Assembly (NCBI RefSeq): GCF_029893635.1
Contig: NZ_JARXYR010000002.1
Coordinates: 124,001-188,000, forward strand
From: Variovorax sp. TBS-050B
Lineage (GTDB): Bacteria > Pseudomonadota > Gammaproteobacteria > Burkholderiales > Burkholderiaceae_C
DNA length: 64,000 nucleotides
Direction: 5' to 3'
The first letter of the stretch is position 1. The number at the start of each line of letters is the position of its first letter. Shown piece after piece: positions 45,580 through 56,016 of the stretch. The notes beneath the pieces were generated by a model. The model made no database searches. It saw nothing but the letters and a program-made list of their open reading frames with translations, and was not told the origin of the DNA. Position numbers and translations under genes: made by a program.

Positions 45580-47388
45580 ATGACCTACACAAAAGAAAAA
45601 ATCACCAAGCGCAAGTTCGACGTCGTGATCGTCGGTGCCGGCGGTTCCGGCATGCGCGCCTCGCTGCAGCTCGCACGCGCCGGCCTCAACGTGGCCGTGC
45701 TCTCCAAGGTGTTCCCGACCCGCTCGCACACGGTCGCCGCGCAAGGCGGCGTGGGCGCCTCGCTCGGCAACATGAGCGAGGACAACTGGCACTACCACTT
45801 CTACGACACGATCAAGGGCTCCGACTGGCTCGGCGACCAGGACGCGATCGAGTTCATGTGCCGCGAGGCGCCGAAGGTGGTGTACGAGCTCGAGCACTTC
45901 GGCATGCCCTTCGACCGCAACCCCGACGGCACGATCTACCAGCGTCCGTTCGGCGGCCACACGGCCAACTACGGCGAGAAGCCGGTGCAGCGCGCCTGCG
46001 CCGCGGCCGACCGCACCGGCCACGCGATGCTGCACACGCTCTACCAGAAGAACGTCGAGGCACGCACCCAGTTCTTCGTCGAGTGGATGGCGCTCGACCT
46101 GATCCGCGATGCCGAAGGCGACGTGGTCGGCGTGACCGCGCTCGAGATGGAAACCGGCGACCTGCACATCCTGCAGGCCAAGACCGTGCTGCTGGCCACC
46201 GGCGGCGCCGGCCGCATCTTCCAGGCCTCGACCAACGCCTTCATCAACACCGGCGACGGCCTCGGCATGGCCGCGCGCTCGGGCATCCCGCTGCAGGACA
46301 TGGAGTTCTGGCAGTTCCACCCGACCGGCGTGGCCGGCGCCGGCGTGCTGCTGACCGAAGGCTGCCGCGGCGAAGGCGCGATCCTGCTCAACAGCAACGG
46401 CGAACGCTTCATGGAGCGCTACGCGCCCACGCTGAAGGACCTCGCGCCGCGCGACTTCGTCTCGCGCTCGATGGACCAGGAAATCAAGGAAGGCCGCGGC
46501 TGCGGTCCCAACAAGGACTACGTGCTGCTCAAGCTCGACCACCTCGGTGCCGAGACCATCCACAAGCGCCTGCCTTCGGTGTACGAGATCGGCGTCAACT
46601 TCGCGAACGTCGACATCACGAAGGAACCGATCCCCGTGGTGCCCACCATCCACTACCAGATGGGCGGCATTCCGACCAACATCAACGGCCAGGTGGTGGT
46701 GCAGACCGGCGAGGTGCACAACCAGGTCGTGAACGGCCTCTACGCCGTGGGCGAATGCTCCTGCGTGAGCGTGCACGGCGCCAACCGCCTCGGCACGAAC
46801 TCGCTGCTCGACCTGCTGGTGTTCGGCCGCGCGGCCGGCAACCACATCGTGCAGTTCAACGACAAGCAGAAGGAACACAAGCCGCTGCCGGCCGATGCCG
46901 CCGACCGCACGCTGGAGCGCCTGAACCAGCTCGAAGCGTCGACCGCCGGCGAGTACGCGCAGGACGTGGCCGGCGAGATCCGCGCCGTCATGCAGCAGCA
47001 CGCCGCGGTGTTCCGCAAGCAGGCCTCGATGGACGAGGGCGTGGTCAAGATCGCCGCCGTGCGCGAGCGCGTCAAGGCGATCGGCCTGAAGGACAAGTCG
47101 AAGGTGTTCAACACCGCGCGCATCGAGGCGCTCGAGGTCGACAACCTGATCGAGGTGGCGCAGGCCACGATGGTGTCGGCCGCCGCGCGCAAGGAATGCC
47201 GCGGCGCGCACACGGTCGAGGACTACGAGCGTCCGGCGGACGACCCGGTCGCACCGCTCGGCCGCGACGACGCCAACTGGATGAAGCACACCCTCTGGTA
47301 CAGCGAGGGCAACCGCCTCTCCTACAAGCCCGTCAACCTCAAGCCGCTGACGGTCGATTCCGTCCCGCCCAAGGTCCGTACGTTCTAA
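45580..47388 (+). CDS. sdhA: Succinate dehydrogenase flavoprotein subunit
   Basis: 602 aa. FAD dinucleotide motif GAGGSGM at 19-25, covalent FAD histidine H50 in RSHTVAAQGG, then the substrate-binding region with FHPTGVAGAG, GEGAILLNSNGERF and the active-site arginine of RSMDQEI-like sequence; HGANRLGTNSLLDLLVFGR binds FAD further on. Oxidises succinate to fumarate and passes electrons to SdhB. Start at MTYTKEKITK, 16 bases after sdhD. Confidence 0.98.
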   Translation: MTYTKEKITKRKFDVVIVGAGGSGMRASLQLARAGLNVAVLSKVFPTRSHTVAAQGGVGASLGNMSEDNWHYHFYDTIKGSDWLGDQDAIEFMCREAPKVVYELEHFGMPFDRNPDGTIYQRPFGGHTANYGEKPVQRACAAADRTGHAMLHTLYQKNVEARTQFFVEWMALDLIRDAEGDVVGVTALEMETGDLHILQAKTVLLATGGAGRIFQASTNAFINTGDGLGMAARSGIPLQDMEFWQFHPTGVAGAGVLLTEGCRGEGAILLNSNGERFMERYAPTLKDLAPRDFVSRSMDQEIKEGRGCGPNKDYVLLKLDHLGAETIHKRLPSVYEIGVNFANVDITKEPIPVVPTIHYQMGGIPTNINGQVVVQTGEVHNQVVNGLYAVGECSCVSVHGANRLGTNSLLDLLVFGRAAGNHIVQFNDKQKEHKPLPADAADRTLERLNQLEASTAGEYAQDVAGEIRAVMQQHAAVFRKQASMDEGVVKIAAVRERVKAIGLKDKSKVFNTARIEALEVDNLIEVAQATMVSAAARKECRGAHTVEDYERPADDPVAPLGRDDANWMKHTLWYSEGNRLSYKPVNLKPLTVDSVPPKVRTF

Positions 47389-47415
47389 ACAAGAACAGCA
47401 TCACAAGGTTTCACG

Positions 47416-48117
47416 ATGAAGCGCACATTCCAGATCTACCGCTACGACCCGGACAAGGACGCCAAGCCCTACATGCAGACCGTCGAGATCGAACTCGACG
47501 GCCACGAGCGCATGCTGCTCGACGCCCTGATGAAGCTCAAGGCGCAGGATCCCACGCTGTCGTTCCGCCGCTCGTGCCGCGAAGGCGTCTGCGGCTCGGA
47601 CGCGATGAACATCAACGGCAAGAACGGTCTGGCCTGCCTGACCAACATGAACACGCTCAAGGGCACCGTGGTGCTCAAGCCGCTGCCGGGCCTGCCCGTG
47701 ATCCGCGACCTGATCGTGGACATGACGCAGTTCTTCAAGCAGTACAACTCGATCAAGCCGTACCTGCAGAACGACACCGTGCCGCCCGAGAAGGAGCGCC
47801 TGCAGTCGCCCGAGGAGCGCGAGGAGCTCAACGGCCTGTACGAATGCATCCTGTGCGCGAGCTGCTCCACGAGCTGCCCGAGCTTCTGGTGGAACCCCGA
47901 CAAGTTCGTGGGCCCGGCCGGCCTGCTGCAGGCCTACCGCTTCATCGCCGACAGCCGCGACCAGGCCACCGGCGAACGGCTCGACAACCTCGAGGACCCG
48001 TACCGCCTGTTCCGCTGCCACACGATCATGAACTGCGTGGACGTGTGCCCGAAGAGCCTGAACCCGACCAAGGCGATCGGCAAGATCAAGGAACTGATGG
48101 TGCGCCGCGCCATCTGA
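47416..48117 (+). CDS. sdhB: Succinate dehydrogenase iron-sulfur subunit
   Basis: 233 aa. The N-terminal ferredoxin domain binds [2Fe-2S] through [14 protein letters not shown] and a later C of GLACL; the C-terminal domain has [13 protein letters not shown] and [13 protein letters not shown] for the [4Fe-4S] and [3Fe-4S] clusters. It carries electrons from FAD to ubiquinone. It follows sdhA by 27 bases. Confidence 0.98.
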   Translation: MKRTFQIYRYDPDKDAKPYMQTVEIELDGHERMLLDALMKLKAQDPTLSFRRSCREGVCGSDAMNINGKNGLACLTNMNTLKGTVVLKPLPGLPVIRDLIVDMTQFFKQYNSIKPYLQNDTVPPEKERLQSPEEREELNGLYECILCASCSTSCPSFWWNPDKFVGPAGLLQAYRFIADSRDQATGERLDNLEDPYRLFRCHTIMNCVDVCPKSLNPTKAIGKIKELMVRRAI

Positions 48118-48134
48118 TCGATTCGACAGAAGCC

Positions 48135-48458
48135 ATGCAAACCGCCGCCGACCCCGCACAGCCGATCAGCGAACGCGCGCTGAGCAAGCTGCAATGGCGC
48201 TGCCGGCGCGGACTGCTCGAGAACGACCTGTTCATCGCCCGCTTCTTCGAGCGGCACGCGTCCCGCATGACCGTCGGCCAGGCGGCGGCGATGGAGACCC
48301 TGATGGACCTGTCGGACAACGATCTCCTCGATCTTCTCCTGCGAAGAAAGGAGCCCGAGCCCGCATGGGCCGGGGCCGAGGTGATCGCGCTGCTGCAGCT
48401 GATGCGCACCGACGGCGCACAGCGTCCCGCGGCCTCCGTTTCTTCCTCGTCCTCCTGA
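48135..48458 (+). CDS. sdhE: FAD assembly factor SdhE
   Basis: 107 aa. LQWRCRRGLLENDLFIARFFERH contains the conserved RGxxE (RGLLE) motif of SdhE/YgfY, which promotes covalent flavinylation of SdhA. The first 15 residues and the serine-rich tail (ASVSSSSS) are poorly conserved. Start chosen at MQTAADPAQP, 17 bases behind sdhB, in the same operon. Confidence 0.92.
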   Translation: MQTAADPAQPISERALSKLQWRCRRGLLENDLFIARFFERHASRMTVGQAAAMETLMDLSDNDLLDLLLRRKEPEPAWAGAEVIALLQLMRTDGAQRPAASVSSSSS

Positions 48459-48482
48459 ATACCTCTCTGAAAGAAACCCGAA

Positions 48483-49793
48483 ATGAAAGCTTCCGATACC
48501 AAGGCCACGCTGTCGTTCAGCAACGGCGGCGACAACGTCGAACTGCCGATCTACAAGGGCACCATCGGTCCCGACGTGATCGACATCCGCAAGCTGTACG
48601 CGCAGACCGGCATGTTCACGTACGACCCGGGTTTCATGTCGACCGCCGCCTGCCAGTCGGCCATCACGTACATCGACGGCGACAAGGGCGAGCTGCTGTA
48701 CCGCGGCTACCCGATCGAGCAGCTCGCGACCAACTGCGACTTCCTCGAGACCTGCCACCTGCTGCTGTACGGCGAGCTGCCGGACGCCACCAAGAAGGCC
48801 AACTTCACGAAGCTCGTGACCAACCACACGATGGTCAACGAGCAGATGCAGTTCTTCCTGCGCGGCTTCCGGCGCGATGCGCACCCGATGGCCATCATGA
48901 CCGGTCTCGTGGGCGCGCTGTCGGCCTTCTATCACGACAGCACGGACATCAACAATCCCGAGCACCGCGAGATCGCCGCGATCCGCCTGATCGCGAAGAT
49001 GCCCACGCTCGTGGCCATGGCCTACAAGTACACGATCGGCCAGCCGTACATGTACCCGAAGAACGAACTGAGCTATGCGGGCAACTTCCTGCACATGATG
49101 TTCGCGACGCCCTGCGAGGAGTACAAGGTGAACCCGGTGCTCGAGCGCGCGCTCGACCGCATCTTCATCCTGCATGCCGACCATGAGCAGAACGCCTCGA
49201 CCTCGACCGTGCGCCTGTGCGGTTCGTCGGGCACCAACCCCTTCGCGGCCATCGCGGCCGGCGTGGCCTGCCTCTGGGGCCCGGCCCACGGCGGAGCCAA
49301 CGAAGCGGCGCTCAACATGCTCTACGACATCCAGCGCGAAGGCGGCGTGGAGAAGATCGGCGAGTTCATCAAGAAGGTCAAGGACAAGAACTCGAACGTC
49401 AAGCTCATGGGCTTCGGCCACCGCGTGTACAAGAACTACGACCCGCGCGCCAAGCTGATGCAGGAAACCTGCAACGAAGTGCTGACCGAGCTGGGCCTCG
49501 AGAAGGACCCGCTCTTCGCACTGGCCAAGCAGCTCGAGAAGATCGCGCTCGAGGACGAGTACTTCGTCTCGCGCAAGCTCTACCCGAACGTCGACTTCTA
49601 CTCGGGCATCGTGCAGCGCGCGATCGGCATCCCGGTGCCGCTGTTCACCGCGATCTTCGCGCTCGCCCGCACGGTCGGCTGGATCGCCCAGCTCAACGAG
49701 ATGATCGGCGACCCCGAGTACAAGATCGGCCGCCCGCGCCAGCTGTTCGAAGGCTCGCCCAAGCGCGACGTGAAGCCGATCTCGGCCCGCTGA
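48483..49793 (+). CDS. gltA: Citrate synthase
   Basis: Condenses acetyl-CoA and oxaloacetate. The 436 aa belong to the hexameric type II (Gram-negative) group. Active-site elements: [17 protein letters not shown] with the first histidine and [16 protein letters not shown] with the second; the aspartate lies nearer the C-terminus. Start at [12 protein letters not shown], 24 bases after sdhE, so it closes the sdh-sdhE-gltA unit. A strong terminator follows. Confidence 0.98.
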   Translation: MKASDTKATLSFSNGGDNVELPIYKGTIGPDVIDIRKLYAQTGMFTYDPGFMSTAACQSAITYIDGDKGELLYRGYPIEQLATNCDFLETCHLLLYGELPDATKKANFTKLVTNHTMVNEQMQFFLRGFRRDAHPMAIMTGLVGALSAFYHDSTDINNPEHREIAAIRLIAKMPTLVAMAYKYTIGQPYMYPKNELSYAGNFLHMMFATPCEEYKVNPVLERALDRIFILHADHEQNASTSTVRLCGSSGTNPFAAIAAGVACLWGPAHGGANEAALNMLYDIQREGGVEKIGEFIKKVKDKNSNVKLMGFGHRVYKNYDPRAKLMQETCNEVLTELGLEKDPLFALAKQLEKIALEDEYFVSRKLYPNVDFYSGIVQRAIGIPVPLFTAIFALARTVGWIAQLNEMIGDPEYKIGRPRQLFEGSPKRDVKPISAR

Positions 49794-49818
49794 GCGCGAC
49801 CGGCGCCCTCTCGCGAAG

Positions 49819-49842
49819 AAGCTGCCTCCGGGCAGCTTTTTT
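49819..49842 (+). terminator. Intrinsic terminator after gltA
   Basis: AAGCTGCC-TCCG-GGCAGCTT followed by T6. Eight-base perfect stem with a stable tetraloop, 26 bases past the gltA stop. It closes the sdh-gltA transcript. Confidence 0.92.
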
Positions 49843-49941
49843 GCGTCTTGGCTGACAAGAACGGCGCGCCGCGGCGGTAGGTTTGGACCCGAGGTTCGAT
49901 TCCGACCTTGTTGTTTTCCAACCGCCAACAGGAGACCCGTC

Positions 49942-50082
49942 ATGAAGCAAATCACCGCACTGATCGCCGTCGCTTTCGCACTCGCCATTCCGCTGAGCGG
50001 CTGCAACACCTTCCGGGGCGCCGGCCAGGACATCCAGAAGGGCGGCGAGAAGGTCGAGGACGCGGCCAAGAAGCGCCAGTAA
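49942..50082 (+). CDS. Entericidin A/B family lipoprotein
   Basis: 46 aa. MKQITALIAVAFALAIPLSGC is a lipoprotein signal peptide with lipobox LSGC (C21); the mature part NTFRGAGQDIQKGGEKVEDA matches the entericidin family, small outer-membrane-type lipoproteins made under stress or in stationary phase. AGGAGA stands before the ATG. In many Burkholderiales such a gene lies within the leu cluster; here it is just upstream of the LysR gene. Not paired with a second entericidin. Confidence 0.88.
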   Translation: MKQITALIAVAFALAIPLSGCNTFRGAGQDIQKGGEKVEDAAKKRQ

Positions 50083-50098
50083 GCGTCAGCCTCTCTGC

Positions 50099-50145
50099 GC
50101 GGCCCCGCCGGCCGTCCGCATTCCGCGGCCGGCCGGCGGGGCCGC
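50099..50145. other. Perfect 16-bp GC hairpin after the entericidin gene
   Basis: Positions 50099-50114 and 50130-50145 are perfect reverse complements, all G and C, around a 15-base loop. It begins 17 bases past the entericidin stop. No T run follows, so it is not a standard intrinsic terminator; it may end or stabilise the short lipoprotein mRNA. Confidence 0.6.
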
Positions 50146-50233
50146 GTCGCATCCGGGAGGACTGGAACTCGTCGCCTTCAGGCAACGAGGCCATCGCACA
50201 TCACGATGGCACCCTGATGAAAACAGGGGGAAA

Positions 50234-51220
50234 ATGGCCAACTCATCGCAGATCGCGATGTCGCCACCCCCCATGAGCACCTCGGAACGCAATTTCGCCC
50301 GCCGCATCGACCTCACGTCGCTGCAGCTGTTCGTGGCCGTGTGCGAACTCGGCAGCATCGGCCGCGCGGCGGAACGCGAGTTCATCGCGGCCTCGGCCAT
50401 CAGCAAGCGCCTGTCGGACCTCGAGGCCACGCTCGGCACCCCGCTGCTCTACCGCCATGCGCGCGGCGTCGACCTCACGCCCGCGGGCGAAAGCCTGCTG
50501 CACCACGCCCGCTCGGTGCTCTACAGCCTCGAGAAGATGCAGGGCGAACTCAGCGAATACGCCGACGGCGTGCGCGGCCATGTGCGGGTGCATGCCAACA
50601 TTTCGGCGATCGTGCAGTTCCTGCCCGAGGACCTCGGCGTCTTCACGCGCGCCCACGAGGCCATCAAGATCGACCTCGAGGAGCACCTGAGCAGCGAGGT
50701 GATCCGCGCGGTGCAGGAAGGCGCGGCCGACCTCGGCGTGTGCCACGTGGCCGGCGGCGCGGGCGAGCTGCAGAGCCTGCCCTACCGCCACGACCGGCTC
50801 GCGCTCATCGTGCCGGCGGGCCATGCGCTCGCCGCGCGCGGCCGCATCGACTTCGCCGAGTCGCTCGATTTCGACCACGTGGGCCTGCACACCAACAGCT
50901 CGATCTACGTCGCGATGCACGAGGCCGCGCTCGGCGCCGGCCGCAGCATCAAGCTGCGCATCCACGTCACCGGCCTCGATGCGATGTGCCGCATGATCGA
51001 GAACGGCCTGGGCATCGGCGTGATGCCGCAGCGCGCCTTCGAGCTCATGCAGGACGGCATCGGCCGCCGCCTCGCGAGCGTGGCGCTGGCCGACGCCTGG
51101 GCGGCGCGCGAGATCCGGCTCGTGGCGCGCGACTTTTCGACCCTGCCGGTGGCGGCACGCTCGCTGGTGAACCACCTGCATGCGGCTTCCGGCGCCGCCG
51201 GCGAGCCGCTCGCCGCGTAG
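50234..51220 (+). CDS. LysR-family transcriptional regulator
   Basis: 328 aa. N-terminal winged helix-turn-helix: [38 protein letters not shown] at about 27-65, then a periplasmic-binding-like effector domain ([42 protein letters not shown]). Start at [12 protein letters not shown]; internal ATGs at residues 9 and 14 are also possible. It precedes leuC by 56 bases on the same strand and is a conserved neighbour of leuCD in this order, but whether it controls leucine synthesis is unknown. Confidence 0.9.
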   Translation: MANSSQIAMSPPPMSTSERNFARRIDLTSLQLFVAVCELGSIGRAAEREFIAASAISKRLSDLEATLGTPLLYRHARGVDLTPAGESLLHHARSVLYSLEKMQGELSEYADGVRGHVRVHANISAIVQFLPEDLGVFTRAHEAIKIDLEEHLSSEVIRAVQEGAADLGVCHVAGGAGELQSLPYRHDRLALIVPAGHALAARGRIDFAESLDFDHVGLHTNSSIYVAMHEAALGAGRSIKLRIHVTGLDAMCRMIENGLGIGVMPQRAFELMQDGIGRRLASVALADAWAAREIRLVARDFSTLPVAARSLVNHLHAASGAAGEPLAA

Positions 51221-51276
51221 ACAACAAGACAGACAGCAGACAATCCTTTTCCCCACGAAAGACAGAAGAGACCGAC

Positions 51277-52698
51277 ATGGCACGCACGCTCTACGACAAG
51301 ATCTGGGACGAACACGTCGTCCACACCGAGGAAGACGGCACCGCGATCCTCTACATCGACCGCCACCTGGTGCACGAAGTCACCAGCCCGCAGGCCTTCG
51401 AGGGGCTGCGCGTGGCGGGACGCAAGCTGTGGCGCATCAGCTCGGTGGTGGCCACGGCCGACCACAACACGCCCACCACCGGCTGGGAGCGCGGCTACGA
51501 AGGCATTGCCGATCCGACCAGCAAGGAGCAGGTCACCACGCTCGACAAGAACATCGCCGAGTTCGGCGCGGCGGCCTTCTTCCCGTTCCTCAGCAAGCGC
51601 CAGGGCATCGTGCACGTGATCGGGCCGGAGTCGGGCGCCACGCTCCCGGGCATGACCGTGGTCTGCGGCGACTCGCACACCTCCACGCACGGCGCCTTCG
51701 GCGCGCTCGCGCACGGCATCGGCACCAGCGAGGTCGAGCATGTAATGGCCACGCAGACGCTGCTCGGCAAGAAGGCGAAGAACATGCTCGTGAAGGTCGA
51801 GGGCAAGCTGCCGCTCGGCTGCACGGCCAAGGACATCGTGCTCGCGATCATCGGCAAGATCGGCACCGCCGGCGGCACCGGCTACACGATCGAGTTCGCG
51901 GGCTCCGCGATCCGCGACCTGAGCATGGAAGGCCGCATGACGGTCTGCAACATGGCGATCGAGGCCGGCGCGCGCGCGGGCCTGGTCGCGGTGGACGACA
52001 AGACCCTCCACTACATCAAGGGCCGCCCGCTCGCGCCCACCGGCGTCGAATGGGAGCAGGCCGTGAGCTACTGGCGCACGCTGCAGTCCGACCCCGGCGC
52101 GCACTTCGATGCGGTGGTCGAGCTCGACGCCGCGCAGATTCGTCCCCAGGTGACCTGGGGCACCTCGCCCGAGATGGTGGTGTCGATCGACGGCCGCGTG
52201 CCCGATCCCGAGAAGGAAAAGGACGCGAACAAGCGCGGCGCCATCGAGCGCGCGCTGGTGTACATGGGCCTGGAACCCAACAAGGCGATGAACGACATCT
52301 TCATCGACAAGGTGTTCATCGGCTCCTGCACCAACAGCCGCATCGAGGACATGCGCGAGGCCGCGGCCGTGGTGAAGAAGCTCGGCCAGAAGGTCGCGAA
52401 GAACGTCAAGCTCGCGATGGTGGTGCCCGGCTCGGGCGTGGTGAAGGAGCAGGCCGAGCGCGAAGGGCTCGATGCGATCTTCAAGGCCGCGGGCTTCGAA
52501 TGGCGCGAACCCGGCTGCTCGATGTGCCTCGCGATGAACGCCGACCGCCTCGAGCCCGGCGAGCGCTGCGCCTCGACCAGCAACCGCAACTTCGAAGGCC
52601 GCCAGGGCGCGGGCGGCCGCACCCACCTCGTGAGCCCGGCCATGGCCGCCGCCGCCGCGGTGCACGGCCATTTCGTCGACGTGCGCACCTTCGCCTGA
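51277..52698 (+). CDS. leuC: 3-isopropylmalate dehydratase large subunit
   Basis: 473 aa [4Fe-4S] subunit of isopropylmalate isomerase (leucine synthesis). Ligand cysteines in FIGSCTNSR and [40 protein letters not shown] is the substrate-binding signature. Start at [15 protein letters not shown]. It is followed by leuD after 14 bases, as normal. The ribosome site is weak (GAAGAGACC). Confidence 0.97.
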   Translation: MARTLYDKIWDEHVVHTEEDGTAILYIDRHLVHEVTSPQAFEGLRVAGRKLWRISSVVATADHNTPTTGWERGYEGIADPTSKEQVTTLDKNIAEFGAAAFFPFLSKRQGIVHVIGPESGATLPGMTVVCGDSHTSTHGAFGALAHGIGTSEVEHVMATQTLLGKKAKNMLVKVEGKLPLGCTAKDIVLAIIGKIGTAGGTGYTIEFAGSAIRDLSMEGRMTVCNMAIEAGARAGLVAVDDKTLHYIKGRPLAPTGVEWEQAVSYWRTLQSDPGAHFDAVVELDAAQIRPQVTWGTSPEMVVSIDGRVPDPEKEKDANKRGAIERALVYMGLEPNKAMNDIFIDKVFIGSCTNSRIEDMREAAAVVKKLGQKVAKNVKLAMVVPGSGVVKEQAEREGLDAIFKAAGFEWREPGCSMCLAMNADRLEPGERCASTSNRNFEGRQGAGGRTHLVSPAMAAAAAVHGHFVDVRTFA

Positions 52699-52712
52699 CC
52701 AGGAGACAAGAC

Positions 52713-53363
52713 ATGCAGAAATTCACCGTGCACCAGGGCCTCGTGGCCCCGATGGACCGCGAGAACGTCGACACCGACGCGATCATTCCGAAGCAGTTCC
52801 TCAAGTCGATCAAGCGCACCGGCTTCGGCGTGAACCTGTTCGACGAATGGCGCTACCTCGACGCCGGCTTCCCGGGCCAGGACCCGGCGAGCCGCAAGCC
52901 GAACCCCGACTTCGTGCTGAACCAGCCGCGCTACGCCGGTGCCTCGATCCTGCTCGCGCGCAGGAACTTCGGCTGCGGCTCCTCGCGCGAGCATGCGCCG
53001 TGGGCACTCGACCAGTACGGCTTCCGCGCCATCATCGCGCCGAGCTATGCCGACATCTTCTTCAACAACAGCTTCAAGAACGGCCTGCTGCCGATCGTGC
53101 TGCCGGAGGCGCAGGTCGCCCAGCTGTTCGACGAGACCTTCGCCTTCCCGGGCTACACGCTGACCATCGACCTCGAGCGGCAGGTGGTCGTGAAGCCCGA
53201 CGGCGGCGAGTTCGCCTTCGACGTGCAGGCCTTCCGCAAGTACTGCCTCATCAACGGCCTCGACGACATCGGCCTCACGCTGCGGCACCAGGACAAGATC
53301 AAGGCCTTCGAAGCCGAGCGCCTGGCCCAGAAGCCCTGGCTGGCGCATACGATGATTTCCTGA
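52713..53363 (+). CDS. leuD: 3-isopropylmalate dehydratase small subunit
   Basis: 216 aa. [22 protein letters not shown] near the start and [20 protein letters not shown] in the middle are the swivel-domain signatures of LeuD. Together with LeuC it isomerises 2- to 3-isopropylmalate. AGGAGA precedes the ATG. A long hairpin element separates it from leuB. Confidence 0.97.
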   Translation: MQKFTVHQGLVAPMDRENVDTDAIIPKQFLKSIKRTGFGVNLFDEWRYLDAGFPGQDPASRKPNPDFVLNQPRYAGASILLARRNFGCGSSREHAPWALDQYGFRAIIAPSYADIFFNNSFKNGLLPIVLPEAQVAQLFDETFAFPGYTLTIDLERQVVVKPDGGEFAFDVQAFRKYCLINGLDDIGLTLRHQDKIKAFEAERLAQKPWLAHTMIS

Positions 53364-53374
53364 AGGCAGAACAG

Positions 53375-53488
53375 CCGAACGCAGAGATCGCGAAGGTTTC
53401 GCAGAAGTCGCAGAAGTAAATCCAGAAAATTCATCGCTGGATCCCTTCCGCGACCTTCGCGTAGTTTTTGTCTTCCTTCTGCGTTCGG
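53375..53488. repeat. Three-tiered hairpin element between leuD and leuB
   Basis: Three nested pairs of perfect arms: CCGAACGCAGA/TCTGCGTTCGG (53375-53385 with 53478-53488), CGCGAAGGT/ACCTTCGCG (53389-53397 with 53453-53461) and ATCCAG/CTGGAT (53420-53425 with 53437-53442), loop of 11 bases. It also contains repeated GCAGAAGTCG-type units. Composition is less GC-rich than the genes around. It looks like a dispersed inverted-repeat element of the sort scattered in betaproteobacterial genomes, here within the leucine operon. Confidence 0.75.
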
Positions 53489-53525
53489 ATGTCCGAATTC
53501 CCGCTCTCAACTCCCCAGACCACTC

Positions 53526-54614
53526 ATGAAAATCGCAGTTCTCCCCGGTGACGGCATCGGCACCGAAATCGTCGCCGAGGCCATTCGCGTGCTCGACGCC
53601 CTCGACCTCCAGTTCGAGATGGAAACCGCGCTCGTCGGCGGCGCCGCCTACGAGGCGCATGGCCATCCGCTGCCCGATGCGACGCTCAAGCTCGCGAAGG
53701 AAGCCGACGCGGTGCTGTTCGGCGCCGTGGGCGACTGGAAGTACGACAAGCTCGACCGCCCGCTGCGGCCCGAACAGGCGATCCTGGGGCTGCGCAAGAA
53801 CCTCGGCCTGTTCGCGAACTTCCGTCCGGCCATCTGCTACGAGCAGCTGGTCGGCGCCTCGAGCCTCAAGCCCGAACTCATCGCGGGCCTGGACATCCTC
53901 ATCATCCGCGAGCTGACCGGCGACATCTACTTCGGCCAGCCACGCGGCCGCCGCATCGCCGCCGACGGCCACTTCCCGGGCGCCGAGGAAGCCTTCGACA
54001 CGATGCGCTATTCGCGCCCCGAGGTCGAGCGCATCGCGCGCGTCGCCTTCGAGGCCGCGCGCAAGCGCAACAAGCGCGTGACCAGCGTCGACAAGGCCAA
54101 CGTGCTCGAGACCTTCCAGTTCTGGAAGGACGTGGTGACCGAGGTGCACAAGGACTACCCCGACGTCGAGCTCGACCACATGTACGTGGACAACGCCGCG
54201 ATGCAGCTCGTGAAGGCGCCCAAGAAGTTCGACGTGATCGTGACCGGCAACATGTTCGGCGACATCCTTTCGGACGAAGCCGCGATGCTCACCGGCTCGA
54301 TCGGCATGCTGCCCTCGGCTTCGCTCAATTCGAGCAACCAGGGCCTCTACGAGCCCAGCCACGGCAGCGCGCCCGACATTGCCGGCAAAGGGGTTGCCAA
54401 TCCATTGGCTACAATACTGTCCGCTGCCATGATGCTCCGCTTTTCACTGAACCAAGCCGAAGCGGCCGACCGGATCGAGTCGGCCGTCAAGCACGTGCTC
54501 GCCGCCGGGCTGCGCACCGGCGACATCTGGTCGGAAGGCACGAAGCGCGTCGGCACCCGCGAAATGGGCGACGCGGTCGTTGCAGCAATCACCAAAAAGA
54601 CGATTACCGGCTAA
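53526..54614 (+). CDS. leuB: 3-isopropylmalate dehydrogenase
   Basis: 362 aa, NAD-dependent, oxidatively decarboxylates 3-isopropylmalate. [15 protein letters not shown] at the start; [13 protein letters not shown], then [16 protein letters not shown] and the isocitrate/isopropylmalate dehydrogenase signature [26 protein letters not shown] near residue 240-265. It is 162 bases after leuD, with the hairpin element between. Confidence 0.97.
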   Translation: MKIAVLPGDGIGTEIVAEAIRVLDALDLQFEMETALVGGAAYEAHGHPLPDATLKLAKEADAVLFGAVGDWKYDKLDRPLRPEQAILGLRKNLGLFANFRPAICYEQLVGASSLKPELIAGLDILIIRELTGDIYFGQPRGRRIAADGHFPGAEEAFDTMRYSRPEVERIARVAFEAARKRNKRVTSVDKANVLETFQFWKDVVTEVHKDYPDVELDHMYVDNAAMQLVKAPKKFDVIVTGNMFGDILSDEAAMLTGSIGMLPSASLNSSNQGLYEPSHGSAPDIAGKGVANPLATILSAAMMLRFSLNQAEAADRIESAVKHVLAAGLRTGDIWSEGTKRVGTREMGDAVVAAITKKTITG

Positions 54615-54706
54615 CCGCAGCCCGCTTCGTCACGCCCACCCCGGCTCCTGACGAGCCGGGCGCAAAAGAGAAATCGGCAACTTTTTTCTTCAAAGGGCAA
54701 ACTGAA

Positions 54707-55849
54707 ATGGCGAACGCATCTCAACCTCTGGTCGGCCTCGTGGGCTGGCGCGGCATGGTCGGCTCGGTCCTGATGGACCGCATGCAGACCGAAGGCGACT
54801 TCGGACTCATCGAGCCGGTCTTCTTCTCGACCTCCAACGCCGGCGGCAAGGCCCCGGCCATGGCCAAGAACGAAACCGCGCTGAAGGATGCGAACGACAT
54901 CGAGGCGCTGAAGAAGTGCGACATCGTCATCACCTGCCAGGGTGGCGACTACACCACCGAAGTCTTCCCCAAGCTGCGCGCAGCGGGCTGGAGCGGCCAC
55001 TGGATCGACGCGGCATCGACGCTGCGCATGAACGACGACGCGGTGATCGTGCTCGACCCGGTCAACCTGCCCGTGATCCAGAACGCGCTCGCCAGGGGCG
55101 GCAAGAACTGGATCGGCGGCAACTGCACCGTGAGCTGCATGCTCATGGGCGTGGGCGCCCTCTACAAGGCCGGCCTGGTCGAGTGGATGACCAGCATGAC
55201 CTACCAGGCCGCCTCGGGCGGCGGCGCGCAGCACATGCGCGAACTGCTGACGCAGTTCGGCACGCTCAACGCCGAGGTGCGCGCGCTGCTCGACGATCCG
55301 AAGTCGGCCATCCTCGAGATCGACCGCAAGGTGCTGCACCGCCAGCAGAACCTCAGCGCGGCCGAGACCGCCAACTTCGGCGCGCCGCTGGGCGGCTCGC
55401 TGATCCCCTGGATCGACAAGGACCTGGGCGACGGCGTCTCGAAGGAAGAATGGAAGGCCGGCGCCGAAACCAACAAGATCCTCGGCCAGGGCGCGGCCTT
55501 CGGCACCGCGGCCACGCCGGTCGACGGCTTCTGCGTGCGGGTCGGCGCGATGCGCTGCCACAGCCAGGCGCTGACCTTCAAGCTCAAGAAGGACGTGCCG
55601 CTCGCGGACATCGAAGCCATGATCGCCTCCGACAACGCATGGGCGAAGGTGGTGCCGAACACCCGCGAAGCCACCGTCCGGGACCTGACGCCAGTGGCCG
55701 TGACGGGCACGATGGACATTCCCGTGGGCCGCATCCGCAAGCTGGCGATGGGACCGGAATACGTCGGCGCCTTCACGATCGGCGACCAGCTGCTCTGGGG
55801 CGCGGCCGAACCGCTGCGCCGCATGCTGCGCATCCTGCTCGACGCCTGA
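54707..55849 (+). CDS. asd: Aspartate-semialdehyde dehydrogenase
   Basis: 380 aa, NADPH-dependent; makes aspartate semialdehyde for lysine, threonine, methionine and diaminopimelate. [18 protein letters not shown] at the N-terminus (dinucleotide binding), catalytic C140 in [16 protein letters not shown], and [15 protein letters not shown] typical of the Gram-negative type. Start at [10 protein letters not shown]. It is between leuB and fimV, the standard order in Burkholderiales; the 92-base spacer before it contains a GC hairpin without a T run. Confidence 0.97.
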   Translation: MANASQPLVGLVGWRGMVGSVLMDRMQTEGDFGLIEPVFFSTSNAGGKAPAMAKNETALKDANDIEALKKCDIVITCQGGDYTTEVFPKLRAAGWSGHWIDAASTLRMNDDAVIVLDPVNLPVIQNALARGGKNWIGGNCTVSCMLMGVGALYKAGLVEWMTSMTYQAASGGGAQHMRELLTQFGTLNAEVRALLDDPKSAILEIDRKVLHRQQNLSAAETANFGAPLGGSLIPWIDKDLGDGVSKEEWKAGAETNKILGQGAAFGTAATPVDGFCVRVGAMRCHSQALTFKLKKDVPLADIEAMIASDNAWAKVVPNTREATVRDLTPVAVTGTMDIPVGRIRKLAMGPEYVGAFTIGDQLLWGAAEPLRRMLRILLDA

Positions 55850-56016
55850 TGGGGCTGCGCCGGCTCCCCGGAAAGCGAAACTGTTGCCGCGCAACAACAT
55901 CGAACGCGTGCGTAAGTATGCGCGCACTGGGTAGATCAGGCGCAGCGCCTTGTCAGCCCGGGGTGTTGATGCTAACGTCCTCTTACAATTTCTGGGCCTG
56001 AGCCGCCCCTATCAGC

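Noticed and set aside
54640..54660. CCGGCTC-CTGAC-GAGCCGG hairpin between leuB and asd as a terminator
   Set aside because: No T run follows on either strand and the genes are in the same orientation in a conserved order.
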